A stretch of DNA of 64,000 nucleotides, taken from positions 56,091 through 120,090 of the forward strand of contig JBCBKL010000010.1 of the NCBI GenBank assembly GCA_038521825.1, given 5' to 3'. The stretch comes from JBCBKL01 sp038521825 (GTDB lineage Bacteria; Pseudomonadota; Alphaproteobacteria; Rhodobacterales; Rhodobacteraceae). The translations under genes were made by a program, and so were the position numbers. Of this stretch, positions 32,865 through 42,232 are shown one piece after another (within the stretch, counting starts at the first letter, position 1; the number at the start of each line of letters is the position of its first letter). The notes below the pieces were generated by a model, which searched no databases, was not told the origin of the DNA, and saw nothing but the letters and a program-made list of their open reading frames with translations.

Positions 32865-33884
32865 TCAAAGCCGGTTGGCCGCCCAGCGGGCGGCGTCAGC
32901 GACTGCCGGGTCGGCATCATTGACTAGGTCTTGCGCGATACCGCGCAGGGCCGGTCTTTTCGAGTTCCCGATCGCATAAAGCACGTTCCGCACAAACCTG
33001 TCGCGGCCAATCCGCTTGATTGGCGAGCCGGAATACCGGTTACGGAACGTTGCATCGTCGAGCTGTGCAAGGGTTGCCAACTCGGGTGCGACCCAGTCTT
33101 CGGCAATCAGTCTGTTGTCCCGGGCAGCAACAGCAAACTTGTTCCAAGGACACGCCGCTAGACAATCATCGCACCCATAGATCCTGTTGCCCATCTTTGC
33201 GCGCAGTTCCGAATCGACGGGTCCCTTGTGCTCAATCGTGAGGTACGAAATGCAGCGGCGCGCATCCAGCTGGTAGGGGGCCGGAAACGCATCGGTCGGG
33301 CAAATGTCGAGACATGCCCGGCAGGAACCGCAATGATCAACTTCGGGTTCGTCGGTCTCAAGTTCCAGTGTCGTGAATATTGCACCCAGAAAGGCCCAGT
33401 TGCCCCAGTCCCGGCTAACGAGGTTGGTATGCTTGCCCTGCCATCCCAGGCCAGCAGCCTGAGCCAAGGCCTTTTCCGGGACCGGCGCGGTATCCACAAA
33501 GACTTTGATCTCGCACCCTGTTTCGGCGACGAGCCATCGCCCCAATCGCTTGAGCCGCTTCTTTACGACATCGTGATAGTCGCGACCCTGTGCATAGACC
33601 GAGATCGCTGCCAGCTGGGGATCAGCGAGCACGGCCAATGGGTCATGGGTGGGCGAATAGCTTTCGGCCAACATCAAGATTGACCGGGCATCGGGCCAAA
33701 GAGCGGATGGATCGCCGCGCCAGTGCATACGCTCGGCCATCCATGACATCTGCCCGTGATAACCCTCAGCAACGAAGGCATTCAAACGATCAGCAACTTC
33801 CGGCACGGCATCGGGCTTGGAGACGCGTGCAGAGATAAAGCCGCAATCAAGGGCTTCTTTGATGAGCTTGTTCTTTATCGACAT
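32865..33884 (-). CDS. queG: tRNA epoxyqueuosine(34) reductase
   Basis: A 339-residue cobalamin and 4Fe-4S enzyme for the last step of queuosine synthesis in tRNAs with GUN anticodons. The two ferredoxin-like cluster motifs are CGSCRACLDICPTDAF and CDDCLAACPWNKF. The N-terminal half holds QMSWMAERMHWRGDP and YAQGRDYHDVVKKRL; the C-terminal residues (about 280-339) form HEAT-like repeats. No other que genes are nearby. Located 39 bases downstream of the GST gene on the same strand. Confidence 0.93.
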   Translation of the reverse strand: MSIKNKLIKEALDCGFISARVSKPDAVPEVADRLNAFVAEGYHGQMSWMAERMHWRGDPSALWPDARSILMLAESYSPTHDPLAVLADPQLAAISVYAQGRDYHDVVKKRLKRLGRWLVAETGCEIKVFVDTAPVPEKALAQAAGLGWQGKHTNLVSRDWGNWAFLGAIFTTLELETDEPEVDHCGSCRACLDICPTDAFPAPYQLDARRCISYLTIEHKGPVDSELRAKMGNRIYGCDDCLAACPWNKFAVAARDNRLIAEDWVAPELATLAQLDDATFRNRYSGSPIKRIGRDRFVRNVLYAIGNSKRPALRGIAQDLVNDADPAVADAARWAANRL

Positions 33885-33923
33885 CGCAGTGCAAGCGGGC
33901 AGCCAAGTGCCCGGTCCGCTGGT

Positions 33924-34589
33924 TCAGAAATCAAGGTCGTTATAATGGCGTGGCGGCGGAAACCCGGGCACCTGATCGGCCAGGATCCCCCGGAATGCAG
34001 GGCGCGACTTGATCTTGGCATACCAATCCTTGACCACCTCACTGCGGTTCCAGTCCACATCACTGATATAGTCGAGCGCAGAAAGATGCGAAGCCGCCGC
34101 GAAATCAGCAAGCGTCATGATATCTCCCGCCAACCAACGGCGATGATCCAGCAACCATGTCATATAGTCGAGGTGATACTTGATGGCCTTCGCACCGTCT
34201 TTGACATTGCGGCTGTCGGGAAAGCCTTGGCCCATCATTTTTTTGTTCACGCGTTCGTATAGTAGTTTTGACGTGACCTCGGCATGAAACTTGTCGTCGA
34301 ACCATCCAACCAGCCGCCGCACCTCCAGCCGCCCGGCAGCATCCTTGGGCAACAAAGGCGGTTCGGGTCGTGTCTCTTCGATGTATTCACAGATGGCACC
34401 GCTTTCGGCCATCGTGATGCCGTCAAGTTTCAGGACAGGAACCTTGGATGCCGGGTTGCGCCGCAGAAAATCCGCATCCTGTTCCCAATAACGCTCCTCC
34501 ACCAGCTCCACTTCCATCTTCTTTTCCGATAGGACAAGGCGAACCTTCCGGCAGAACGGCGATAGAGGGACGTGAAACAAGCGGGCCAC
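33924..34589 (-). CDS. Glutathione S-transferase family protein
   Basis: A 221-residue GST. The thioredoxin-like N-terminal domain has LFHVPLSPFCRKVRLVLSEK, with SPFC at the glutathione site, then NPASKVPVLKLDG and ESGAICEYIEE. The helical C-terminal domain contains LADFAAASHLSALDY. The role may be conjugation, reduction or ligand binding; the substrate is unknown. The probable start is GTG at 34,589 with AGGAAG upstream; the ATG at 34,631 would add 14 residues not seen in the family. Confidence 0.85.
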   Translation of the reverse strand: MARLFHVPLSPFCRKVRLVLSEKKMEVELVEERYWEQDADFLRRNPASKVPVLKLDGITMAESGAICEYIEETRPEPPLLPKDAAGRLEVRRLVGWFDDKFHAEVTSKLLYERVNKKMMGQGFPDSRNVKDGAKAIKYHLDYMTWLLDHRRWLAGDIMTLADFAAASHLSALDYISDVDWNRSEVVKDWYAKIKSRPAFRGILADQVPGFPPPRHYNDLDF

Positions 34590-34792
34590 GGCGCTTCCTG
34601 CATTTTGCAAACGTGTTCGGATTCCATGCACTTACAGCGCCGTGTTTTCAACTCCCGGGCCAGTCATGCAGCGCAACGGGTCCCAAAAAACGCATTTTGG
34701 TCACATTGTCAGAGAATTTTCGCCACAACGGATCATTAACCATGGTTGGCAAGTGAGCCTGCCATGCGGGTGTTATTGTAGGATTGTGACCA
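34590..34792. promoter_or_regulatory. Divergent region, GST / VPLPA-CTERM protein
   Basis: These 203 bases hold the GST leader and the promoter of the VPLPA-CTERM gene. The latter starts with GTG preceded by AGGA at 34,780. No repeats or operator palindromes were recognised. Confidence 0.3.
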
Positions 34793-35554
34793 GTGAAACA
34801 GTTTCGAGCAACCGTAGCCGGTATCACGGCTTTGATGGTGATGAGCGGTGCGGCGTCAGCAGCGACCCTTGCACTCGATGAAATCCGGAATTTCACGACC
34901 AGCTCGACCGGCTACGTGGTGCTCGATGGTCTGAATGATGCCTTTGACGGTTACGGGCTGATCACCGGTCTGCCATCCAGCGTGTCAGTTACCCGCGATG
35001 TACAAACGCTTGAAGATATCCGCACCTACCGCGTTCTCGATACCTTCACGAACAACTCGTCCAGCGACGTCAGCGTCAGCATCACTTACTTCACCAACCT
35101 CGGTTCGGATGGGAACGAAGAGGTTGTTCGCGAAGGTCGTGATACTTCGATCACGTACGAAAATCCGCCGTCCAGCACTTTGCCGGACCCGGTTATCGCA
35201 TTCACCTATGGCAACAACGCGTTTTCGCGGAACAACCTGTCGGGCGATGTCAGCAGCAACGCGTTCAACCTGACAGCGACTTTTGATCTGGCCGCAGGCG
35301 AAAGCACGTCGATCCTGCAATTTGCAACATTGGTGCTGGAGTCAGGTATCCGGACGGGCGAAGTTGCCCTTGCGGAACTGATTTCGAGCGATCTGCGTGA
35401 CAGCCCATTTGCTTTGGGTGGCATAAGTTCGCGCCAGGCAGAGCTGATTGCCAACTTCACCGGTGCGGAGGTTCCACTGCCCGCAAGCTCGCTCCTTCTG
35501 GGCGCTGGTCTGCTTGGCTTTGGTGCTTTGCGCCGCCGCAAGTCGCGCGGCTAG
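34793..35554 (+). CDS. VPLPA-CTERM sorting-domain exported protein
   Basis: A 253-residue secreted protein with an N-terminal signal (KQFRATVAGITALMVMSGAASA) and a C-terminal tripartite sorting tail at 227-253: VPLPAS, a hydrophobic helix (LLLGAGLLGFGAL) and a basic end (RRRKSRG). This is the VPLPA-CTERM variant of PEP-CTERM, which exosortase-type proteases process at the membrane. The mature domain (about 26-226) is Ser/Thr/Asn-rich, beta-like and without cysteine; its function is unknown. The start is GTG. No exosortase gene is in the window. Overlaps the convergent mtgA gene by four bases. Confidence 0.87.
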   Translation: MKQFRATVAGITALMVMSGAASAATLALDEIRNFTTSSTGYVVLDGLNDAFDGYGLITGLPSSVSVTRDVQTLEDIRTYRVLDTFTNNSSSDVSVSITYFTNLGSDGNEEVVREGRDTSITYENPPSSTLPDPVIAFTYGNNAFSRNNLSGDVSSNAFNLTATFDLAAGESTSILQFATLVLESGIRTGEVALAELISSDLRDSPFALGGISSRQAELIANFTGAEVPLPASSLLLGAGLLGFGALRRRKSRG

Positions 35555-36255
35555 TCGGATAGACATGATGCGCGGCCGTCCTTAAGGATGGTTGCCGCAC
35601 CATCCATGATCTGACGCGTTCTGTTACGCACGAAATCTGAAGGTCTGCTCGCTGAGCGGACCTTTGGCGCTGGTAGGATAGCTGCGAGGCGCGCCGCCTG
35701 AAGCGCGCTAAGCTCGCGCGCCGGCACATTAAAATAGTGGCCCGACGCGGCCTCAATACCAAAGACGCCCTCATCGAACTCAGCAACGTTGAGGTACACT
35801 TCGACGATCCGCTGCTTTGACCAGAAAGCTTCGACAAGGGGTGTCAGGCCCGCTTCAACCGCTTTCCGGGTCCAATTTCGCCCGTGCCAGAGATAAACAT
35901 TCTTAACCACCTGCTGCGTGATGGTAGAGGCGCCTCGGTTCGCCCCAGCCTCAATTGCACTGCGGATCGCCGCAACATCGAACCCCCAATGCAGGCAGAA
36001 ATTTGCATCTTCGGCCGCGACCAACGAAGGCACCATGATCGGGGCAATGTCATCAAGAGCGACCCATTCGTGATCGATCGTGCCCAAGCGCCAACGTTCC
36101 TGCGTCATGTAAATGGTCGTAGGCGGGTTCAAGACACCCCACAGCGCAACCATCCCCAAAACGAGGGCAATAACGACAAGCAGGCCGCGTCTCACCCAGC
36201 GGATGATTTGGCGAAGTGGCTGCCTCGAAGGTTTCTGTTTCTTACCCTTGGCCAT
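35551..36255 (-). CDS. mtgA: Monofunctional peptidoglycan glycosyltransferase
   Basis: A 234-residue GT51 transglycosylase that polymerises lipid II into glycan strands at the inner membrane. One N-terminal helix (about 22-44) is followed by the catalytic motif VAAEDANFCLHWGFD, then GASTITQQVVKNVYLW, RKAVEAGLTPLVEAFWSKQRIVEVYLN and EAASGHYF. There is no transpeptidase domain. The start MAKGKKQKP is the family start; a longer frame begins at 36,321. Downstream of the RNA methyltransferase gene on the same strand with a 97-base gap. Confidence 0.93.
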   Translation of the reverse strand: MAKGKKQKPSRQPLRQIIRWVRRGLLVVIALVLGMVALWGVLNPPTTIYMTQERWRLGTIDHEWVALDDIAPIMVPSLVAAEDANFCLHWGFDVAAIRSAIEAGANRGASTITQQVVKNVYLWHGRNWTRKAVEAGLTPLVEAFWSKQRIVEVYLNVAEFDEGVFGIEAASGHYFNVPARELSALQAARLAAILPAPKVRSASRPSDFVRNRTRQIMDGAATILKDGRASCLSD

Positions 36256-36352
36256 GCTCACGCTATAGGCAAGGACAAGGAGGCAGGGCAACCAGAGGTT
36301 TGGCAGCGGTCGAGAAGCCACTTGGAACCCGCTGCACGTGCAACTCTGGCCC

Positions 36353-37468
36353 TCAACGCAGCGGCTCGGTTTGGTACAAACGAACCTTGAGACCGCCGTG
36401 CGGTATTACATCGCTCTTTTTGACGATAGGCAGGCCCGTCGCCCGAGCTAGCGGCTCTTCGTTCGTAACCAACCCAACACGCCAACCCGGAAACCGCTCC
36501 TGCATCGTCTTACCAAATGCCCCATATACGCCGAACAACAGTTTCTTGTTGCCGATGCGCCCGCCATAAGGCGGATTGACCAACACCAAACCCTTTGGCC
36601 CATCCGGCGGTGTAAGTTCGCTGACCGCCTGACGACCAAACATGGTTGAGTTTGCTACGCCTGCCCGTTCTGCATTAGCTGTAGCATTTCGGATTGCACC
36701 ATCATCCCGGTCAAAACCATAGGCTTGATAGCCGCCAGTTACTCTCCGTTTTTCGCGTTTTAGCTCATGCCAAATCTCCGGATCGAAGTTTGCCATGTCT
36801 TCGAAGGCAAATCGCCTGGTGCGGCCAGGAGCAAGACCAGCCGCGATCTCTGCCGCTTCGATGACAAAAGTGCCCGAACCGCACATCGGGTCGACGATGG
36901 GCTCGTGCCCATCAAAAGCGCAAGCTCTGAGAAACAGCGCCCCCATCGTTTCGCGCAGCGGCGCCTTGCCGACAGCTTGCTTGTAGCCCCGTTTGTGTAG
37001 TGGATCGCCGGATGTATCGAGGCTGAAGCTGCAAAGATCGTCTTCGATGCGTACTTTCACGCAAAGGCTGGCACTGTCGTCGATCGCGACCCCGACGGAT
37101 TTGACGATCGCGTTTTCAACCCGCTGCTTGGCGGCACCCGCATGATAGATACGCGATTTGCGGCAAGTCGCCTCGACCCGTATCGGGATGTTGGGCCGCA
37201 GAAAGTCGCCCCAGTGAAATTTTGACGCGCGCTTGTCCAACTGGGCCAAATGCATCGCGCGGAACGAACCGATGCGCACAAGAACCCGGGTGGCTCCCCT
37301 GAGCCACAGATTGGCCCGCCAGATATCTGGCAATTCGGCAGCGAAGGTAACGCCGCCCGGGACGGCGGTCGTGACTACAAATCCGAGTTCTCTCATTTCC
37401 TCTGCCAGCAAACTCTCAAGGCCGGGCAGGACCGTGGCGAAAGCTTCGAAAGTCTGTTGCTCTTCCAT
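36353..37468 (-). CDS. THUMP-domain class I RNA methyltransferase (RlmL-N/YpsC-like)
   Basis: A 371-residue SAM-dependent methyltransferase: N-terminal ferredoxin-like/THUMP region (about 1-155), then the Rossmann domain with DPMCGSGTFVIEAAEIA, AYGFDRDDGAIRNATANAERAG and the N6/N2-methylation motif VNPPYGGRIG. It resembles the first half of E. coli RlmL, which makes m2G2445 in 23S rRNA; stand-alone forms are often annotated as DNA methylases in error. The start MEEQQTF is chosen by family length; a longer frame opens at 37,612. No associated restriction gene. Confidence 0.87.
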   Translation of the reverse strand: MEEQQTFEAFATVLPGLESLLAEEMRELGFVVTTAVPGGVTFAAELPDIWRANLWLRGATRVLVRIGSFRAMHLAQLDKRASKFHWGDFLRPNIPIRVEATCRKSRIYHAGAAKQRVENAIVKSVGVAIDDSASLCVKVRIEDDLCSFSLDTSGDPLHKRGYKQAVGKAPLRETMGALFLRACAFDGHEPIVDPMCGSGTFVIEAAEIAAGLAPGRTRRFAFEDMANFDPEIWHELKREKRRVTGGYQAYGFDRDDGAIRNATANAERAGVANSTMFGRQAVSELTPPDGPKGLVLVNPPYGGRIGNKKLLFGVYGAFGKTMQERFPGWRVGLVTNEEPLARATGLPIVKKSDVIPHGGLKVRLYQTEPLR

Positions 37469-37680
37469 AGGCTGCCGATAATCAATTGTGGCGCTGGTGG
37501 CGAGGCCTGAATGGCTAACCAAAGCTTCTCGCCTATCGTTATGTCCGTTTTTGATTGACTCGAATCCATGCGCCTTGCGTACTTGCTGCATCGATTGCGC
37601 AGTCGGTATCATGATTTAAATACTTCCAGTTTCCTGTTTCCTCGGTTGCTGCGCGCGAAATCGTTCAAAGGGAGGAAAAG
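37469..37680. promoter_or_regulatory. Promoter region of the sugar operon
   Basis: These 212 bases precede the first gene of the sugar operon, which has a strong GGGAGG six bases before its ATG. A LacI-type operator is expected here because the operon ends with a LacI regulator, but I could not pick a convincing palindrome by eye; CGCGCGAAATCG near 37,652-37,663 is a weak candidate. Confidence 0.35.
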
Positions 37681-38667
37681 ATGAAGAAGCTAACAAAAGT
37701 ATTGTCTGCCTTTGCTGTCGCGGCGAGTCTCGCGACCACTGCAACCGCAGAAAACCCGACCATGGGTGTAGTCGTGAAGATTGGCGGCATCCCGTGGTTC
37801 AATGCCATGGAAGAAGGCATCAAGGAACGCGCGGCAGAGATCGGCGTCGATGCCGAAATGATCGGGCCGACATCTGCAGACCCAGCTCTGCAGGTCCGCG
37901 CCATCGAAGACCTCATCGCCAAGGGCGTCGATATTATCGGAGTCGTCCCGAATGACGAGACCGCGCTGGAACCTGTGCTGAAGAAAGCCATGGATGCCGG
38001 CATTAAGGTGATCGCCCATGAAGGTCCTGGTTTGCAAAACGTGGATTGGAATTTTGAACTCGCATCCTCGGATGGCTTCGGTGAGGCCCATGCCAAACTG
38101 CTGTCAGAAAAGATTGAGGGGCCCGGAAAGTACGCGGTCTATGTTGGGTCGCTGACCGTTCCGCTTCATAACGCCTGGGCTGACGCCGCAATCGCCTGGA
38201 TGCAGGAAAACCGGCCGGACGTGGAACTGATCGGCGAACGCTACGGTGTGGCCGAGAGTGTAGATGACAGCCGTTCAACCGCGCTGGACCTCATCGCCGC
38301 AAATCCAGACCTCAAGGGCTTTCTCGCCTTCGGCAGCCAAGGCCCGATCGGTGCCGGGCGCGCTATTGAGGAACGCCGCAAGACAGGCGAGATTCACGTG
38401 ATGGGCCCCTTCTCACCTGGCCAGGGACAGAAGATGCTAAAAAATGACGTGATATCGGGCGGTTACATGTGGAACCCCGCAGAGGCTGGTCGGGTCTTTG
38501 TGACCATGGGCAAGATGCTTGTGGACGGCGAGGAGATCAAAGATGGCACCCGGATCGAAGGTCTGGGCACCGTTAGTCCGGACTTTGCGACGCGCAATAT
38601 CATCACCGACAACCTGCTTGAGATCAACAAAAGCACGGTTGATGAGCTGGCCGAAAAAGGCCTCTGA
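37681..38667 (+). CDS. Periplasmic sugar-binding protein (RhaS/LsrB type)
   Basis: A 328-residue solute-binding protein: signal peptide MKKLTKVLSAFAVAASLATTATA, then the type I periplasmic fold with MGVVVKIGGIPWFNAMEEGIKERA, TSADPALQVRAIEDLIAKGVDIIGVVPND, VIAHEGP and KGFLAFGSQGPIGAGRAIEE. It is closest in plan to RhaS and LsrB, which bind rhamnose and autoinducer-2. It delivers the substrate to the ATPase/permeases encoded next. The ligand is unknown. First gene of a tightly spaced plus-strand operon that runs to the LacI gene. Confidence 0.88.
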   Translation: MKKLTKVLSAFAVAASLATTATAENPTMGVVVKIGGIPWFNAMEEGIKERAAEIGVDAEMIGPTSADPALQVRAIEDLIAKGVDIIGVVPNDETALEPVLKKAMDAGIKVIAHEGPGLQNVDWNFELASSDGFGEAHAKLLSEKIEGPGKYAVYVGSLTVPLHNAWADAAIAWMQENRPDVELIGERYGVAESVDDSRSTALDLIAANPDLKGFLAFGSQGPIGAGRAIEERRKTGEIHVMGPFSPGQGQKMLKNDVISGGYMWNPAEAGRVFVTMGKMLVDGEEIKDGTRIEGLGTVSPDFATRNIITDNLLEINKSTVDELAEKGL

Positions 38668-38727
38668 CAAACCGGTCTGGCGCGCTTGACAATCAGCGCG
38701 CCAGTCACCGCCGGGAACCGACCCTCG

Positions 38728-40242
38728 ATGACGACAACCGTGCACACTCCCGAACCGGATTATGCCCTACGATTGCGCGGGGTTTCGAAACGGTTTGGCG
38801 GGGTGACGGCGCTTCATGACGTGTCGTTTGACGTCAACCGGGGAGAGGTACACTGCCTCGCTGGTGAAAATGGCTGTGGCAAGAGCACCCTCATCAAGAT
38901 CATAACCGGCGTTCACGCCCCCGAGCCGGGGGCCGAGGTTGAGGTGTTCGGCGAAACACAAACCTCCATCAAACCCAATCAAGCAAGAGCAAAAGGGATC
39001 GCGGTCATCTGGCAAGACCTTGCGCTGTTTCCGCATATGAGCGTGGCAGAGAACATCGCGTTCGATGACATGGTCGGCAACATGCCGAAGCTTGTACGGC
39101 GTGGCACGGCGCGAAAACGGGTCAGCGACATGCTGGAACGGCTGGGTGTTTCGCTGAATCCCGACGCGAGCCTAAACACACTTCCAATTGCACAGCGCCA
39201 AATCGTCGCCATTGCACGCGCGCTAATGGGCGACGCGAAACTGGTCTTTATGGACGAGCCGACATCGTCCCTGACACAGGCCGAAACCGATCGCCTGCTC
39301 GACATCGTCGGCACGCTTTCCGCACAGGGCGTCGCGGTCGTCTTTGTCAGCCATCGGCTGGCTGAGGTGCTCAACGTATCGGAACGGGTAACCGTTCTGC
39401 GCGATGGCAAGCTTGTGGGGGTGTATCCGACTGAGGGAATGACACAGGCGCGGCTGGGCGAGCTAATGACAGGTAACACGCTCGAACACTCGGTCAGGGC
39501 CCGGGACTTGCCCGACGCCCAGCCGGTTCTTGAGGTGCGCGGCCTGTCGAGACAGGGCGAATTCGAGAATATCACATTCGACATCAAGGAAGGCGAGGTT
39601 CTGGGCCTGACGGGTCTGATCGGTGCGGGCCGGACTGAATTGGCCCATGCGATCATCGGCATGACACGGCCCGACCGGGGCCGCATCATCCTGAATGGTA
39701 ATGAGATAGAGCCGCGCTCAATCCGCGACGCTATCCGTGAGGGCATCGCCTACGTTTCAGAAGACCGGCTCTCGCTGGGCCTGATCCAGCCGCAATCGAT
39801 TGCCGACAATACCTCGATCTCGGTACTTGATCGTCTACTGAATGGCGCAGGCCTGATCTCTCATCCCAAAAGTAGCGCGTTGGTCAACCGCTGGATCGAA
39901 GATCTCGCCGTCAAGATAGGCCAGCCGGACGATGCGGTCTCGACCCTCTCAGGCGGCAACCAGCAACGGATCGTGCTGGCAAAATGGCTCGCGACAGAAC
40001 CAAAGCTGCTGATCCTCGACAGCCCGACCGTCGGCGTGGACGTCGGCGCACGCGCGGGGATCTTCAAGATCGTTCGCGACCTCGCACATGAGGGCCTCGC
40101 GATCCTCCTGATCTCCGATGAAGTGACTGAAGTGATGCACAACGCCGACCGGGTTCTTCATATGGAGCACGGACAGTTGAAAGCCGAACACGACCCGCGC
40201 CTGACCAATATCGCGACGCTCGAGGCACAGATCTATGGGTAG
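38728..40242 (+). CDS. Sugar ABC transporter ATPase, double domain (RbsA type)
   Basis: A 504-residue protein with two fused nucleotide-binding domains. The first has Walker A GENGCGKST, LPIAQRQIVAIARALMGDAKLVFMDEPTSSL; the second has a degenerate loop GLIGAGRTELAHAI and LSGGNQQRIVLAKWLATEPKLLILDSPTVGVDVGA. This asymmetry is normal for RbsA-like carbohydrate importers. ATG at 38,728 is chosen over a TTG 14 codons upstream. Overlaps the first permease by eight bases. Confidence 0.92.
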   Translation: MTTTVHTPEPDYALRLRGVSKRFGGVTALHDVSFDVNRGEVHCLAGENGCGKSTLIKIITGVHAPEPGAEVEVFGETQTSIKPNQARAKGIAVIWQDLALFPHMSVAENIAFDDMVGNMPKLVRRGTARKRVSDMLERLGVSLNPDASLNTLPIAQRQIVAIARALMGDAKLVFMDEPTSSLTQAETDRLLDIVGTLSAQGVAVVFVSHRLAEVLNVSERVTVLRDGKLVGVYPTEGMTQARLGELMTGNTLEHSVRARDLPDAQPVLEVRGLSRQGEFENITFDIKEGEVLGLTGLIGAGRTELAHAIIGMTRPDRGRIILNGNEIEPRSIRDAIREGIAYVSEDRLSLGLIQPQSIADNTSISVLDRLLNGAGLISHPKSSALVNRWIEDLAVKIGQPDDAVSTLSGGNQQRIVLAKWLATEPKLLILDSPTVGVDVGARAGIFKIVRDLAHEGLAILLISDEVTEVMHNADRVLHMEHGQLKAEHDPRLTNIATLEAQIYG

Positions 40243-41242
40243 CCTCCTGCGCCTTGGCACCGTCGAAGGGCGGCTGACCGTCGTGCTACTCCTGATGATC
40301 TTCAGCCTGACCATGGCCACCGACAGCTTCATGACGCTGGCCAATGTGACCTCTCTGCTGAACAACAACGCCGTCAATCTGATCTGGGCGGTCGGCTTGC
40401 TGGTTGTTCTTATCGCTGGGGGGATCGACATTTCCTTTGCGGTGGCCGCATCGGTTGTCCAATACGTCGCCGTCTACTGTTTCGACTTTCTGGGCGGCGG
40501 GAACTGGTTTCTAGGTTTCATCGTTTGCGGCCTGCTTGGCATCTCGCTCGGTCTGATCAACGCGCTGCTTATCCACGGTTTCCGCATCATCTCGATCGTC
40601 ATCACGATCGCAACTTTCAATGCGTTCTTCGGCCTTTTGATGTTCTTCACCAAGGGGCGGTTCATCTACAACCTGCCTGACTGGTGGACGGACCGCATCT
40701 TTATATTCGAACACCAATCGGCCGAAGGGGTATGGTCGGAATTGAACCTTGCCGTCGCGGTGATGATCGGTTGCGTACTCATGACGTTGGTCCTGATCCG
40801 GTTCACCAATATTGGCCGCCAGCTTTATGCCTTTGGCGACAATCCCGAAGGGGCCCGCCGGGCTGGCGTCAATATTGCGCTGATGCAATGCGTTGCATTC
40901 GGTTGGATGGGACTGATGGCGGGCATTGGCGGGCTGATGCAGGTCAACATCGTCAAGGAGGTTGTGCCGAATGCACTCTATGGACGCGAGCTTGAGGTCT
41001 TGGCAGCGGTCGTCCTTGGTGGTGCCCGCCTCGGCGGCGGGCGGGGGTCTATCCTCGGCTGCATTCTGGGCGTCATGTTCGTTGCGATCACCCAGAACGG
41101 TCTCAATCTGCTGGGCATCTCGCCATTCGCCTTCCAGATGATCATTGGGGCGGCGATCCTGATCGCGATTTCTTCATCAAACGTCACGCTCGAGCTTCGG
41201 TCGCGCACCGCGCACCGAAACGAGAGGAAGGCCGTCGAATGA
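40235..41242 (+). CDS. Sugar ABC transporter permease (RbsC type)
   Basis: A 335-residue inner-membrane permease with about eight to ten helices. Typical motifs are NLIWAVGLLVVLIAGGIDISFA, AFGDNPEGARRAGVNIALMQ and VLGGARLGGGRGSILGCILGVMFVAITQNGLNLLGI. It forms half of the translocation path with the next gene. It overlaps the ATPase by eight bases and the second permease by four. Confidence 0.92.
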   Translation: MGSLLRLGTVEGRLTVVLLLMIFSLTMATDSFMTLANVTSLLNNNAVNLIWAVGLLVVLIAGGIDISFAVAASVVQYVAVYCFDFLGGGNWFLGFIVCGLLGISLGLINALLIHGFRIISIVITIATFNAFFGLLMFFTKGRFIYNLPDWWTDRIFIFEHQSAEGVWSELNLAVAVMIGCVLMTLVLIRFTNIGRQLYAFGDNPEGARRAGVNIALMQCVAFGWMGLMAGIGGLMQVNIVKEVVPNALYGRELEVLAAVVLGGARLGGGRGSILGCILGVMFVAITQNGLNLLGISPFAFQMIIGAAILIAISSSNVTLELRSRTAHRNERKAVE

Positions 41243-42231
41243 GCGCTTTCCGACGTATACAGAATACTCTCGGTGCGGAAACCCTGCCCCTTCTGGGCGG
41301 GCTGGCGTTAGTGCTTGTTGTATTCACGCTCGCCACTCCGCGCTTTATGACATCTGCGAACCTGAGTTCCATGGCATTTCAGATGCCGGTTCTTGGGCTT
41401 TTGACGCTCGCCATGCTCGTTCCGATCCTGTCAGGGGGCCTGAACCTCGCCATTATCTATCAGGCCAACCTTGCGGGCTTGACGCTGGCATGGACCCTGA
41501 TCCAGTTCGGGGGTGCGGACGCCGGCTTTGGCGCATTCATACTCGGTTCCGCAGCGGCAATCGCCGTCAGTGCGGGGGCTGGATGCCTGATGGGCCTTGT
41601 CATCGCTTATATCGGCGCGCACCCGATCCTCGTCTCGCTTGCGATGATGATCTTCCTGCGCGGACTGGGAGAGTTCATGACGCGTGGTGGCGACATCTCG
41701 GGCTTTCCGGAATACATGAATGTGATCGGGCACGGCACGGTACTGGGTGTTCCGGTACCTATGCTCATCTTTCTTGGCGTCTCGCTGATCTGGCACATCA
41801 TGCTGAAACGCACGCGGCATGGCTTTTCGGTCTATATGATCGGCTCGAACATAGCCGCATCGGAGTATTCCGGTTTGCCGACACGGCGGACGTTGATGCT
41901 GATCTATACGGTCTCAGGGGTCGTATGCGCGATTGCAGGAATTCTGATGGCCGCCCGCTTTAACTCCGTCCGGGTGGGTCACGGAGAAGCACTGCTGCTT
42001 GTTACGGTCCTCGCCTGTTTTCTTGGGGGCATTGATCCGTTTGGCGGTTTCGGGCGGGTGCTGCCCGTGGTGCTGGCCCTGATGATCCTGCAGGCGCTCT
42101 CATCCGGCCTCAATCTGCTTAGCGCAAACCAGCATCTGTCCACCGCCGTATGGGGTCTGTTTTTGATCGGTGTGATGGCCTTGCGATGGCTGATCGGCCA
42201 GATCAGCGAAAGACGACGAAGGGAGGCCTGA
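41239..42231 (+). CDS. Sugar ABC transporter permease (RbsC type)
   Basis: A 330-residue second permease with the same fold: LTLAMLVPILSGGLNLAIIYQANLAG, FSVYMIGSNIAASEYSGLPTRRT and LACFLGGIDPFGGFGRVLPVVLALMILQALSSGLNLL. Importers of the RhaPQ, LsrCD and YtfT/YjfF types use two different permeases as here, in contrast to the single RbsC. It overlaps the first permease (ATGA) and the epimerase gene starts one base after its stop. Confidence 0.92.
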   Translation: MSAFRRIQNTLGAETLPLLGGLALVLVVFTLATPRFMTSANLSSMAFQMPVLGLLTLAMLVPILSGGLNLAIIYQANLAGLTLAWTLIQFGGADAGFGAFILGSAAAIAVSAGAGCLMGLVIAYIGAHPILVSLAMMIFLRGLGEFMTRGGDISGFPEYMNVIGHGTVLGVPVPMLIFLGVSLIWHIMLKRTRHGFSVYMIGSNIAASEYSGLPTRRTLMLIYTVSGVVCAIAGILMAARFNSVRVGHGEALLLVTVLACFLGGIDPFGGFGRVLPVVLALMILQALSSGLNLLSANQHLSTAVWGLFLIGVMALRWLIGQISERRRREA

Positions 42232-42232
42232 G

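Noticed and set aside
36353..37468. DNA modification methylase of a restriction system
   Set aside because: The THUMP-like N-terminal region and overall plan fit an RNA methyltransferase, and there is no restriction gene nearby.
37620..37680. LacI operator upstream of the sugar operon
   Set aside because: No symmetric palindrome of the expected type could be fixed by eye; only a weak candidate is noted in the promoter-region entry.
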